The notes below the pieces were generated by a model, which made no database searches, was not told where the DNA came from, and saw nothing but the letters and a program-made list of their open reading frames with translations. Shown in pieces: positions 53,902-62,723 of a DNA stretch of 64,000 nt; position 1 is the first letter of the stretch; every line of letters starts with the position of its first letter. The position numbers and the translations under genes were made by a program. Location of the stretch: positions 1 through 64,000 of the forward strand of contig JALSJQ010000011.1 of the NCBI GenBank assembly GCA_026989275.1. Reading direction: 5' to 3'. This stretch comes from Albidovulum sp. GTDB taxonomy: Bacteria > Pseudomonadota > Alphaproteobacteria > Rhodobacterales > Rhodobacteraceae.

Positions 53902-55128
53902 TCACCCGCTGCCCTGCCCCGGCAGAAGGCCGAGCGCCTGCGCCGCCCCGACGACGTGATCCTGCCAGCGGGGCAGGGACGGGGGACTCCTGCGAGACAT
54001 TCCGAGGCGGGACTGCTCGTCACTCACAAGCCTCATTATGGTTTTTTCCCAAGCATACGCATCGTCCGCCTTCAGGTAAACGGGATAATCCTTAAGAATT
54101 TCCCTGAAAACCGGCAGATCGGAAACGATGACCGGAATGCCCCGTGCCGCCGCCTCGAGGGCCGGCAGGCCGAACCCTTCCGCACGGCTCGGCAGGAGCA
54201 GCGCCGCGGCCTTCTCGAGCAGTTGCCCCACGGCCGCGTCGGGCATCCCTTCATGGTGGTGGATGCCGATATCCCGGTTCACGAGATGGTCGAGCCGGGC
54301 GAAGAAGGCCTCGTCATGCCAGCCGCGACGGCCGACGAGATGCAGCTCCGGCCGGCTTTCGCCCGGCAATTCGGCGGCCAGCCTCTCCCAGATGTCGAGG
54401 AGCAGGGCATGGTTCTTGCGCGGTTCGATCGTCGAGAGGCAGACGAAACGGGCCGGCCCCGGCGGAGGCGGGGGCGCCGGTGCGGCCGCTTCGACCCCGA
54501 GCGGCGCGATGACCCAGCGGTGCCTGCGTGCAAGATGCGGCCGGATGTCCGCCCGTGTCGCCTCGGCGCTCGTCATGATGACGTCGGCGCAACGATCGGC
54601 CAGCGCAATGTGCCTCCGGAAGTGGATCACGCTCTCGGGCCGGCAGAAACGGGGATGGGAGAGGGGGATGGCATCGTGCAGCATCACGACGATCCCGGCC
54701 CCGATCTGCCGCGCAAGGCCGATGGTCTGCGGCGTGAGGTTGACATGCCCGAGATTGAGATAGACCGCCTCGCCCACGCCGAGACGCCAGAGCCGGGCGG
54801 CGCATTCCCCGGCCGTGCCCATGGCCAGGGCTGTGGCGCGCAGACAATCCTCCGCCGCCCTGCGCGCCGGCCCGCCCCGGCCGCGGCGCCGCAGCCAGGG
54901 GGGGAGCCGCACCCGCTCGCCCCGGCCGGCCAGATGGTCGCGAAAGGCCCGCGCGCCCACGTGATCTGTCACGACGAGCCGCCGGCCGCTTCTGACGAGA
55001 AACAGCGCATCGGGCCGCAGGCGCAGGAGCCAGTCGAGCCACGCCTTTTCCACCCGGTCGATCCCCGTGAGCGGACCGCGGCCGATCCGGGTCAGCAGGC
55101 GGGTCATGTCGAGGATGGGCCGTTTCAT
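53902..55128 (-). CDS. Family 4 glycosyltransferase
   Basis: 408 residues. The N-terminus (PILDMTRLLTRIGRGPLTGIDRVEKAWLDWLL) is typical of a GT4 subgroup in alphaproteobacterial polysaccharide loci. The C-terminal GT-B half has FVCLSTIEPRKNHALLLDIWERL and the donor-binding LLPSRAEGFGLPALEAAARGIPVIVSD with the E-x7-E pattern. It uses a nucleotide sugar; which one is not evident, though UDP-sugars made by GalU and GalE next door are the obvious candidates. It starts 3 nt after galE. Confidence 0.88.
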   Translation of the reverse strand: MKRPILDMTRLLTRIGRGPLTGIDRVEKAWLDWLLRLRPDALFLVRSGRRLVVTDHVGARAFRDHLAGRGERVRLPPWLRRRGRGGPARRAAEDCLRATALAMGTAGECAARLWRLGVGEAVYLNLGHVNLTPQTIGLARQIGAGIVVMLHDAIPLSHPRFCRPESVIHFRRHIALADRCADVIMTSAEATRADIRPHLARRHRWVIAPLGVEAAAPAPPPPPGPARFVCLSTIEPRKNHALLLDIWERLAAELPGESRPELHLVGRRGWHDEAFFARLDHLVNRDIGIHHHEGMPDAAVGQLLEKAAALLLPSRAEGFGLPALEAAARGIPVIVSDLPVFREILKDYPVYLKADDAYAWEKTIMRLVSDEQSRLGMSRRSPPSLPRWQDHVVGAAQALGLLPGQGSG

Positions 55129-55131
55129 GCT

Positions 55132-56115
55132 TCAGCGCCGGTAGTCGCCGCGCTGGTGCCAGCGCCATGCATCGGCAATCATGTCCTCGAGCGATCGCCG
55201 GGGCCGCCAGTCGAGTTCGCGAGCGGCCCTGCGCGAGCCCGAAACGAGCCGCGTGCAGTCGCCGGGGCGGCGATCCCCCTCGATCACCGGCACCTTCTCT
55301 CCCGTCACCTTCTCCGCGGCCTCGATCACCTCGCGCACCGAATAGCCCCGGCCGCTGCCGAGATTGAACACCGCGCCGCCCCGGCCTGCGCGCAACCAGC
55401 CGAGCCCGGCGAGATGGGCTTCGATCAGATCGACGACATGCACATAGTCGCGGATGCAGGTGCCGTCGGGCGTGTCGTAATCTGTGCCGAAGATGGTGAG
55501 CGTCTCCCGTCGCCCGCTGATCGCGTCGAGCACGAGCGGCACGAGATGGGTTTCCGGGCGATGAAACTCGCCGATCTCCGCCTCGGGATCGGCCCCGGCG
55601 ACATTGAAGTAGCGGAAGGTGACGGCCTCGAGACCATGCGTTGCCGCGAAATGGCCGATCATGTCCTCGATCGCGGCCTTGGAGGCGCCATAGGCGTTGA
55701 TCGGTCGGCGGGGAGCGTTCTCGTCGAGAAGCACCCCGTCCTGCTCGCCATAGACGGCGCAGGTGGACGAGAAGACGAGGTGGCGGCAACCGGCCCTGAC
55801 CATCGCCTCGAGGAGGTTCACCGCCCCGGCGATGTTGCGCCGCCAGTAGAGCCCGGGTTCGCGGACCGACTGGCCGACATCGGAAAGGGCGGCGAAATGC
55901 ATCACCGCCACCGGCCGCCAGCGGTCGAAGACGGCATCGAGCCACGCCCGGTCCTCGAGAGCACCCTCCTCGAGCGGGCCGAACTTCACCGCATCGGCCC
56001 AGCCGGTGCTGAGATCGTCACAGGTGACGGGAAGATAACCCGCCGCCTTCAGCGCCTTGCAGGCATGAGAACCGATATAGCCTGCCCCGCCCGTAACGAG
56101 GACCGCCCCGGACAT
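55132..56115 (-). CDS. galE: UDP-glucose 4-epimerase
   Basis: 327 residues, interconverting UDP-glucose and UDP-galactose with bound NAD. The Rossmann motif VLVTGGAGYIGSHACKAL, the SSTCAVYG serine region, the catalytic YGASK, RYFNVAGADPEAEIGE, GTDYDTPDGTCIRDYVHVVDL and the closing EVIEAAEKVTGEKVPV are all in place. ATG 56115 is chosen as the conserved start; it lies 5 nt after the galU stop. Confidence 0.96.
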   Translation of the reverse strand: MSGAVLVTGGAGYIGSHACKALKAAGYLPVTCDDLSTGWADAVKFGPLEEGALEDRAWLDAVFDRWRPVAVMHFAALSDVGQSVREPGLYWRRNIAGAVNLLEAMVRAGCRHLVFSSTCAVYGEQDGVLLDENAPRRPINAYGASKAAIEDMIGHFAATHGLEAVTFRYFNVAGADPEAEIGEFHRPETHLVPLVLDAISGRRETLTIFGTDYDTPDGTCIRDYVHVVDLIEAHLAGLGWLRAGRGGAVFNLGSGRGYSVREVIEAAEKVTGEKVPVIEGDRRPGDCTRLVSGSRRAARELDWRPRRSLEDMIADAWRWHQRGDYRR

Positions 56116-56120
56116 GGCCG

Positions 56121-57014
56121 TCACTCGGCCGCATCGCTGCGGGCGACGATGCCTTCGAGAAAGCGGCGGAACCCTGCGCCGAGATCCTCGCGGGCGAGCG
56201 CGAAGGACACCGTCGCCTCCAGAAAGCCGGCCTTGGAGCCGCAATCGTAGCGTTCGCCCTCGAACCGGTAGGCATAGACGCCTTCGCCCCCGATCTCGGC
56301 GGCAATGGCATCGGTGAGCTGGATCTCGCCACCGGCGCCGACCTTCTTGCGGTTGAGGTGGCGCAGGATCTGGGGGGTCAGGATGTAGCGGCCGATGACG
56401 GCGAGGTTCGAGGGGGCCGTCTGCGGATCGGGTTTCTCGACCAGACCGCCGACCCGCACCATCCGCCCCATGTCCTCGGCAATGTCCACCACCCCGTAGG
56501 CCGACACCTTCTCGCGCGGCACTTCCATCGCCGCCACCATGTTGCCCCCCGTCTCGGCATAGGCCTCGACCATCTGCTGGAGCACCGGCCTCTCGGCGCT
56601 CATCACGTCATCGGGCAGGATGACGGCGAAGGGTTCGTTGCTGGCGATGAGGCGGCGGGCGCACCAGACGGCATGGCCCAGCCCCTTGGCTTCGTGCTGG
56701 CGCACATAGGCGATGGCGCCGCTGTCCATGTTGGTGGACTGGAGAATTTCGAGAAGTTCCTTCTTGCCGGCCTTGCGCAGCGCCTGCTCGAGCTGCGGCG
56801 CATGGTCGAAATAGTCCTCGAGCGCGCTCTTGCCACGGGAGGTGACGAAGATGAACTCGCGAATGCCGGCGGCCCGGGCCTCGTCGATCGCATACTGGAT
56901 CAGCGGCCGATCGACCAGCGTCATGATTTCCTTGGGAATGGCCTTGGTGGCAGGCAGGAAACGGGTGCCGAGCCCGGCCACGGGGAAGATCGCCTTTGTC
57001 ACGCGGCGTTTCAT
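56121..57014 (-). CDS. galU: UTP-glucose-1-phosphate uridylyltransferase
   Basis: 297 residues, making UDP-glucose from UTP and glucose-1-phosphate. The nucleotide motif FPVAGLGTRFLPATKAIPKEIM, the VDRPLIQYAIDEARAAG segment, FAVILPDDVMSAERPVL, VGGLVEKPDPQTAPSNLAVIGRYIL and GEIQLTDAIA match GalU. It is the first gene of the leftward polysaccharide cluster and has the candidate promoter and palindrome at 57074-57113. Confidence 0.97.
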   Translation of the reverse strand: MKRRVTKAIFPVAGLGTRFLPATKAIPKEIMTLVDRPLIQYAIDEARAAGIREFIFVTSRGKSALEDYFDHAPQLEQALRKAGKKELLEILQSTNMDSGAIAYVRQHEAKGLGHAVWCARRLIASNEPFAVILPDDVMSAERPVLQQMVEAYAETGGNMVAAMEVPREKVSAYGVVDIAEDMGRMVRVGGLVEKPDPQTAPSNLAVIGRYILTPQILRHLNRKKVGAGGEIQLTDAIAAEIGGEGVYAYRFEGERYDCGSKAGFLEATVSFALAREDLGAGFRRFLEGIVARSDAAE

Positions 57015-57073
57015 GCAATACTCCGATCATCTTCCGACGGCGAGGCACGAACCCGCCGCCCGAAAGGCTGTGG

Positions 57074-57113
57074 ATAACGGATCCGTTATTGGCGTTTTGG
57101 ACCGACGGTTCAA
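57074..57113 (-). promoter_or_regulatory. galU promoter with overlapping 16-bp palindrome
   Basis: Leftward TTGAAC (57113-57108), 17 nt, AATAAC (57090-57085) forms a promoter about 65 nt before galU. The perfect 16-bp palindrome ATAACGGATCCGTTAT at 57074-57089 covers most of the -10 box and the start site. A protein bound there would block transcription. One perfect 16-mer palindrome could occur by chance in 64 kb; its place on a promoter makes it notable. Confidence 0.5.
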
Positions 57114-57249
57114 CAAAAAACGACCGGCGCCGCCCACATCGGACAAGACCGGCCCCGTCACCTGCAGCCGAGACATTCCTTCCGCAACAAGATCGGGAGT
57201 GCATCCGGCGCCCGATGCCCGCAACGGGTGGATCACGGCCGACGGCCGT

Positions 57250-57696
57250 TCAGCAGGCGCCCGGATCGACGCCGGGGACCTTGCCGAAGCCGGCCATCTC
57301 GCAGATGATGCGCCACTCCGCGGGCCGCACCGGCTGCACCGACAGGCGCGAATTCGTCACCAGCACCATCTCCGCGAGGCGCGGATCGGCCTTGATCTCC
57401 CCGAGCAACACCGGCCGCGGCAGGGCACATTTCGCCTGCACATCGACGCATTCCCAGCGCGGATCGTCGGTGGTGGAATCGGGATGGGCCTCGCGGCAGA
57501 CCTCGACGATGCCGACGATGCGCTTTTCGTTCACCGAATGGTAGAAGAAGCCGAGATCGCCCCGCTTCATCTGCCGCATGAAGTTGCGCGCCTGATAATT
57601 CCGCACCCCGTCCCACTCCTGACAGGGCGGCTCGGCGCCGACCTGGTCTTCCCAGCTCCAGGTGCCGGGCTCGGACTTGAAGAGCCAGAACTGCAT
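57250..57696 (-). CDS. EVE-domain protein
   Basis: 148 residues spanning one EVE domain, a PUA-like fold. It begins MQFWLFKSEPGTWSWEDQ, has WDGVRNYQARNFMRQMKRGDLGFFYHS and ends ECVDVQAKCALPRPVLLGEIKADPRLAEMVLV...SVQPVRPAEW. EVE domains bind modified bases, such as 5-methylcytosine or modified adenine; the exact ligand of this single-domain type is unknown. It lies after YciI on the same strand, an order found in other alphaproteobacteria with tsaD and gpsA. Confidence 0.93.
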   Translation of the reverse strand: MQFWLFKSEPGTWSWEDQVGAEPPCQEWDGVRNYQARNFMRQMKRGDLGFFYHSVNEKRIVGIVEVCREAHPDSTTDDPRWECVDVQAKCALPRPVLLGEIKADPRLAEMVLVTNSRLSVQPVRPAEWRIICEMAGFGKVPGVDPGAC

Positions 57697-57707
57697 CACC
57701 ACCCCCC

Positions 57708-57980
57708 TCAGCCGATCACCCGCTTCCACGGCCGCAGGCTGACCCGCTCGAACAGCCCTGCCCGGGCATACGGGTCGTTCGCCGCCCATTCGCGCGCCTC
57801 CTCGAGGCTTTCGACCTCGAGCACCGCCATCGAACCGCACATGTTGCCCTCCTCGTCGAGGAGGGGACCGCCGAAGACCACTTTCCCCGTTTCCTCGAGA
57901 TAGGCGAGATGCGCTTCGCGGTTGGCAAGGCGAATGTCGAGCGCGCCGGGCCTGTCCTCGGCGTAAAGGGCGACATACAT
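57708..57980 (-). CDS. YciI-family protein
   Basis: 90 residues with the dimeric ferredoxin-like YciI fold. It has MYVALYAEDRPGALDIRLANREAHLAYL (with the conserved His), KVVFGGPLLDEEGNMCGSMAVLEVESLEEAREWAANDPYARAGLFE. The family His-Asp pair suggests an enzyme but the reaction is unknown. GAAGGAG lies upstream of ATG 57980. It follows gpsA on the same strand. Confidence 0.92.
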   Translation of the reverse strand: MYVALYAEDRPGALDIRLANREAHLAYLEETGKVVFGGPLLDEEGNMCGSMAVLEVESLEEAREWAANDPYARAGLFERVSLRPWKRVIG

Positions 57981-58069
57981 GGGGCGATCTCCTTCGTGAT
58001 CCGGTCGTCGGGCAATCCGTTCCTGCGCCATCATAACGGCGCCCCCCGGCAGGAGAAAGGCTCCGCGGC

Positions 58070-59038
58070 TCAGCCCTCTTCCCTGAGCGGACGGGCCAGG
58101 AGCGCCTCGGCCGCCTCGCCCACGGTGATGCGCCGGGTGACGATGGCGGCCACCATGCGGGTGATCGGCATGTCGATGCCGAGAAGCGCGGCCTTGTCGG
58201 CAATGGCCCCGGCGGTGGCGATGCCTTCCACCGTCTGCCCTTCGGGCGGGGTGTCGCCGGCGCCGAGCGCCCGTCCGAAGCTGAAATTGCGCGAAAGCGG
58301 AGAGGTCGAGGTGAGGGCGAGATCCCCCAGCCCGGAAAGACCGGCGAGGGTTTCGGGACGGGCGCCGAGCGCCGCCGCGTAGCGGCGCATCTCGGCGAAA
58401 CCGCGGGTCATGATGGCCGCGCGGGCTGATTCGCCGAGCCCCGCCCCGATCGCGAGGCCGCAGGCGATGGCGATCACGTTCTTGAGCGCACCGCCGAGTT
58501 CGGCGCCGGTCACGTCGTCGGTGCGGTAGAGCCGCAGGCTCCGGGTCGAAAGCAGGGTCTGCAATTCCTGTCCGAGCCCCGGCGCGCGCGCGGCCAGCGT
58601 CAGGGCGGTAGGCTTGCCGGCGGCGATCTCGGCGGCGAATCCCGGCCCCGTGAGCACCGCCACTTCGGCCCCGGGCACCCGGGAGGCGATGATCTCGCTC
58701 GGCAGCATGCCCGTCTCGCGATCGGCCCCCTTGGCGCAGCTGACGAGGGGCACCGGCGGCAAGAGCCCGCCCTTGCGATCGAGAAATCCTCCGAGCGCCT
58801 GCGTCGGCACGGCGAGAAGGACGGCCTCGCTCCCCTCCAGATGAGCGAACTCGCCCGTCACCCTCACCCCGTCGGGGAGGACATGCCCCGGCAGACGCGG
58901 GTTCAGACGGCTTTCCTCCATCGCGGCGGCGCGCTCCGCATCGCGATCGACCAGAACGACGTTGCGCCCGTCGGTGGCAAGGGCCGTCGCGAGCGCCGTG
59001 CCGAAGGCCCCTGCGCCGACAACGCCGATCTTCCTCAT
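58070..59038 (-). CDS. gpsA: Glycerol-3-phosphate dehydrogenase (NAD(P)+)
   Basis: 322 residues, reducing dihydroxyacetone phosphate to sn-glycerol-3-phosphate for phospholipid synthesis. The cofactor motif [16 protein letters not shown], substrate lysine in [32 protein letters not shown], and the catalytic [17 protein letters not shown] are present, with [22 protein letters not shown] further on. The ATG overlaps the tsaD stop by 4 nt. Confidence 0.97.
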   Translation of the reverse strand: MRKIGVVGAGAFGTALATALATDGRNVVLVDRDAERAAAMEESRLNPRLPGHVLPDGVRVTGEFAHLEGSEAVLLAVPTQALGGFLDRKGGLLPPVPLVSCAKGADRETGMLPSEIIASRVPGAEVAVLTGPGFAAEIAAGKPTALTLAARAPGLGQELQTLLSTRSLRLYRTDDVTGAELGGALKNVIAIACGLAIGAGLGESARAAIMTRGFAEMRRYAAALGARPETLAGLSGLGDLALTSTSPLSRNFSFGRALGAGDTPPEGQTVEGIATAGAIADKAALLGIDMPITRMVAAIVTRRITVGEAAEALLARPLREEG

Positions 59039-60159
59039 GCCTTGGCTCCCTTCCTGCCCGCGCCGAGAAGCGCCGGGCTCGTTTCGTCGAGCGGCCAGCG
59101 GGGACGCGCCGCAAGCGTCGGATCGTCCTGCCGGCCATCGAGATACCATTCCGCCCCGGCCCAGGCGATCATGGCACCGTTGTCGGTGCAAAGGGGCAGA
59201 GGCGGTGCGTCAAACGGGATCTGTGCGCGCGCAGCCACCTCTTCAAGGGCCGCCCGCAGACTTTCATTGGCGGCGACCCCGCCGGCCACGGCGAAACGGC
59301 TCGGCCGCCGCCCGAGCCTCTCCTCGAAGAGCGCAAGGGCCCGCCGCGACTTTTCGGCCAGCACGTCGCGCACCGCCGCCTGAAAGGAAGCCGCCAGATC
59401 GGCCTGGTCCTGCCGCGTGAGCCCGCCCTGCTCCGCCAGGAGCCTGTCGCGCGCCCGCAGGACGGCGGTCTTAAGCCCCGAGAAGGAGAGATGGGCGTCA
59501 TCGCGGTCGAGAAGCGGCCGGGGAAAGGCGAAGCGCGCCGCATCGCCCCGCCGCGCCACCCGCTCGACATGGGGACCACCCGGCTGGGGCAGACCGACGA
59601 GCCGCGCCACCTTGTCGAAGGCTTCGCCGGGGGCGTCGTCGATGGTGCCCCCGAGACGCAGAAAGTCACGCGGCCCGCGCACCGCGAGAAACTGGCAATG
59701 CCCCCCCGAGACGAGGAGCAGGAGATAGGGGAAGGGCGTCGGGGAGGCGAGCCGCACCGTCAGCGCATGACCGGCAAGATGGTTGACGCCGACGAGCGGC
59801 TTGCCGGTGGCCGCGACCAGCCCCTTGGCGAACATCACCCCCGAAAGAACGCCGCCGATGAGCCCCGGCCCGGCGGTGACGGCGATCAGGTCCACCTCCT
59901 CGAGCGCGATCCCCGCCACGTTCAGCGCCTCGCGCGTCACCGGCTCGAGCCGCTCCGCGTGGGCCCGGGCGGCGATCTCGGGCACGACACCGCCGAAGGG
60001 CGCATGCAGCTCGGTCTGCGAGGCGACCACATTGGCCAGGATCTCGCCCCGCGGCCCGTCCGCCGGCCGCACGCGCACGACGCCCGCCGCCGTCTCGTCG
60101 CAGCTGCTTTCGATGCCGAGCACGATCAGCTCGGCCGGTGCCTTCGTCTCTCGTCTCAT
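59035..60159 (-). CDS. tsaD: tRNA N6-threonylcarbamoyladenosine transferase TsaD
   Basis: 374 residues. It transfers the threonylcarbamoyl group to A37 of ANN-decoding tRNAs with TsaB and TsaE. The iron-binding HLAGH motif gives His127 and His131; the ATP and substrate regions [52 protein letters not shown], and [14 protein letters not shown] are all typical. ATG 60159 begins the conserved protein. It is divergent from hemD across 48 nt. Confidence 0.97.
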   Translation of the reverse strand: MRRETKAPAELIVLGIESSCDETAAGVVRVRPADGPRGEILANVVASQTELHAPFGGVVPEIAARAHAERLEPVTREALNVAGIALEEVDLIAVTAGPGLIGGVLSGVMFAKGLVAATGKPLVGVNHLAGHALTVRLASPTPFPYLLLLVSGGHCQFLAVRGPRDFLRLGGTIDDAPGEAFDKVARLVGLPQPGGPHVERVARRGDAARFAFPRPLLDRDDAHLSFSGLKTAVLRARDRLLAEQGGLTRQDQADLAASFQAAVRDVLAEKSRRALALFEERLGRRPSRFAVAGGVAANESLRAALEEVAARAQIPFDAPPLPLCTDNGAMIAWAGAEWYLDGRQDDPTLAARPRWPLDETSPALLGAGRKGAKA

Positions 60160-60207
60160 CCCCGCCTCGGCTTGCCCCCCGGGCCGGGGCCAGCTAACAC
60201 CCTTCCG

Positions 60208-60981
60208 ATGAAGGCCACAACCGCAGAGCCCCTCGTTCTCGTCACCCGGCCCGAACCGGCGGCCAGCCGCTTCGCCCGTCGGCTGCACGACCACCTGGCC
60301 GGAAGCGGCGCCAGGGCCGAGATCCGCGTGGCGCCTCTTGCGCGAATCGCCCCCGCGCCCTTGCCGGCGCGCCTCGACAAGCGCCCCCGGGCCGCCATCC
60401 TCACCTCCCGCAATGCCCTGCCGGCCCTCACGCGGCTCGTGCCGCGGGACGTGCCGGTCTTCACCGTCGGCAAGAGCACGGCGGCGGCGGTGCACCAGGC
60501 GGGTTACGAGGCCGTCGCCGGTCCCGGCACGGCCCGGCGGCTCGCCCCGCTCCTCCAGCGCCGCCTTTCCCCGTCCGAAGGGCCGCTGCTCTATCTTCAC
60601 GGCGCCCCTCTCGCCCACGACCTTGCGGGCGAACTGGCCGGGTTGGGCTACGACGTCGCGACGCTTCTGGCCTATCGCCAGGAGCCCCGGCCCTTCGACG
60701 AGGACATCCGCACTCTCCTTCGTGCCGCCGACGAGAGGGGGCGCACGGTCATCGTGCCGGTTCTCTCCCCCATGAGCGCGCAATATCTTGCCGATGCCTG
60801 GGCCGGAGCCGCACTCTCCGCGGATCGCCCGCCCCGCACCGTCGCCTTCAGCCCCCGAATCGGCGCCACTCTCGAAAGACGGGGCCTTGCACCGGCCGTT
60901 GTTCTGGACAGGCCGGAAAGCGACGCGCTGATGGCCGCCCTCGAAACCCTCGTCAGGCGGCATGGCGGCGCCCTGCGTTGA
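60208..60981 (+). CDS. hemD: Uroporphyrinogen-III synthase
   Basis: 257 residues. It cyclises hydroxymethylbilane to uroporphyrinogen III in haem and cobalamin synthesis. HemD is poorly conserved, but [17 protein letters not shown] at the N-terminus, [54 protein letters not shown] and [14 protein letters not shown] are the usual landmarks of the two-lobed fold. The context with a mitofilin-like gene and hemY supports it. Confidence 0.9.
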   Translation: MKATTAEPLVLVTRPEPAASRFARRLHDHLAGSGARAEIRVAPLARIAPAPLPARLDKRPRAAILTSRNALPALTRLVPRDVPVFTVGKSTAAAVHQAGYEAVAGPGTARRLAPLLQRRLSPSEGPLLYLHGAPLAHDLAGELAGLGYDVATLLAYRQEPRPFDEDIRTLLRAADERGRTVIVPVLSPMSAQYLADAWAGAALSADRPPRTVAFSPRIGATLERRGLAPAVVLDRPESDALMAALETLVRRHGGALR

Positions 60982-61046
60982 GCCGCCATCTTGTGACCGC
61001 TCCCGTCATCCACTAGGGGGAGAGCGAGCAGCCATTGGAGGCGATC

Positions 61047-62678
61047 GTGGCCAAGCGAACCACAGCTTCGACATCCCGCACCTCGACACGCAGGAAGGCT
61101 TCGGCGAAACGTCCCGCGGAGGAAAGCACGACCGGCGCCCCCTCCGGCGAAAACGCCGAAGCGACGGCGGAAAAGGCGAAGGACACGGCATCCACCACGG
61201 CCGGGAAACCGGCAGCGGAGCCGCAGGCACCCTCGACCGACAAGCAGGCGCCTTCGGCCGACAAGGAGGCGTCTTCCGTCGGCGATGGGAGGGCGGCCGC
61301 CGGCAAGAGCGCCGACGGGACCGACGGGAAGCGCGGCGATGCGCCCTCCGCCGCTCCCTCCGAATCCGGGACGGCCGGCAAGGGCGCGGCCCGCAATGCG
61401 CCCCGATCGGCCGACGGAGCCACGGCGCACCCCGATGCGGAAACCGCTCTCCCGCCGGAGATCCCGACGCGCCGCACGGGCGGCATGACGGGAGCGGTGC
61501 TCGCCGGCACCTTCGCCGGTGTGCTTGCCGGCGCCCTCGCAGGCGGGATCGGCAGCTGGTATTTCACCATGATGCGCGCCGACCCGGCCGAGATCCGCAC
61601 CGAAATCGACCGCCTCGCGCAGAAGACCGCGGCGGAGGCCCGCCGCACGGAAGCGGCGCTCGAGGAGATCCGCCAGCGCCTTGCCGGCAAAGAGGAGGTG
61701 ATCGCCGGGCTGAAGGACCGGCTGGGGGCGCTCGAAAAGCGGCTCGACGCGCTGGCGAGCGCACCGTCCGTCGCCGCAACCGGCCCCGATCTTTCGCCGC
61801 GCATCGAGGCGATGGGAAGCATCCTCAAGGAGCGCGGGGAACAGATCGACCGGCTCACCGCCACCGTCGGCGATCTCGGGCAGGCGCTGGCCGCTCTGGA
61901 GAACCGGACCACTACCCTCGAACAGGATCTGCAATCCCTGAAGCGCGAGCTTGCCCGTCTTGCCGAAAAGACGTCCGCGGCGGACGGGGCGGCGGACACG
62001 ACCGTTCTCGAGACCCTTGGAAAATCGCTCGAGGCCCGAATCGCCGAGAACAAGGCGCTGGCCGAGAAATTCGCCCGCCTCGCCGCCGAGGCCGAAGCCC
62101 GGATCGCCGAGGCGGAGAAGCGCGTGGCCGAAGCCGAGGCGAAGGCCGCCGATGTCAGGGCGCTGACCGAGGCGGCGAGCCGCGATGCGCGCCGCGCCGT
62201 CGCCCTGGCCGAGATCGGGGCCGCGCTCGAGAGCGGCGCACCCTACGGCGCCGCCATCGCCACCTTGCGCGAAACCGGAGCCGATGTGCCCGAGGCGCTG
62301 GCCCGCAATGCCGCTTCGGGCGTGCCGACCCTTGCGACCCTCCGGGAACGCTTCCCCGCCGCCGCACGCGCCGCGCTCGAAGCCGCGATCCGCTCCACCC
62401 CGGACGAAAGTCTTGCAAGCCGGATTGCCGCCTTCCTCAAGTCGCAGATCGGCATTCGCTCCCTCGCTCCCAGAGCCGGCAACGACCCTGACGCCATTCT
62501 CTCCCGCGCCGAGGCCGCGCTCCGGGCCGGAGATCTCGCCGCCGCGCTCGAGGAGATCGAGAAGCTGCCGCCCGAAGCGCGCGCAGCCCTCACCCCCTGG
62601 ACAGGCGAAGCGAGGCGTCGCCTCGAAGCCGAACGGGCCTTCGCCCGCCTGCAGGCCGCTCTCGCCGGCCGGAGGTGA
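61047..62678 (+). CDS. Mitofilin (Mic60)-like inner membrane protein
   Basis: 543 residues. The first 155 are a low-complexity Ala, Ser, Thr, Lys region; one membrane helix (about 160-182, GAVLAGTFAGVLAGALAGGIG) is followed by a long coiled coil (about 190-385) and a conserved C-terminal mitofilin-signature region (about 395-543) with ASGVPTLATLRERFPAAARAAL and LKSQIGIRSLAP. In alphaproteobacteria this Mic60 homologue sits beside haem genes and shapes inner membrane folds. GTG 61047 with GGAGG upstream is chosen over TTG 61035. Confidence 0.87.
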   Translation: MAKRTTASTSRTSTRRKASAKRPAEESTTGAPSGENAEATAEKAKDTASTTAGKPAAEPQAPSTDKQAPSADKEASSVGDGRAAAGKSADGTDGKRGDAPSAAPSESGTAGKGAARNAPRSADGATAHPDAETALPPEIPTRRTGGMTGAVLAGTFAGVLAGALAGGIGSWYFTMMRADPAEIRTEIDRLAQKTAAEARRTEAALEEIRQRLAGKEEVIAGLKDRLGALEKRLDALASAPSVAATGPDLSPRIEAMGSILKERGEQIDRLTATVGDLGQALAALENRTTTLEQDLQSLKRELARLAEKTSAADGAADTTVLETLGKSLEARIAENKALAEKFARLAAEAEARIAEAEKRVAEAEAKAADVRALTEAASRDARRAVALAEIGAALESGAPYGAAIATLRETGADVPEALARNAASGVPTLATLRERFPAAARAALEAAIRSTPDESLASRIAAFLKSQIGIRSLAPRAGNDPDAILSRAEAALRAGDLAAALEEIEKLPPEARAALTPWTGEARRRLEAERAFARLQAALAGRR

Positions 62679-62723
62679 GGCCCGGATGCCCGAAGCCGAC
62701 CGCAACTGTCGAAAGCCTCCGTC

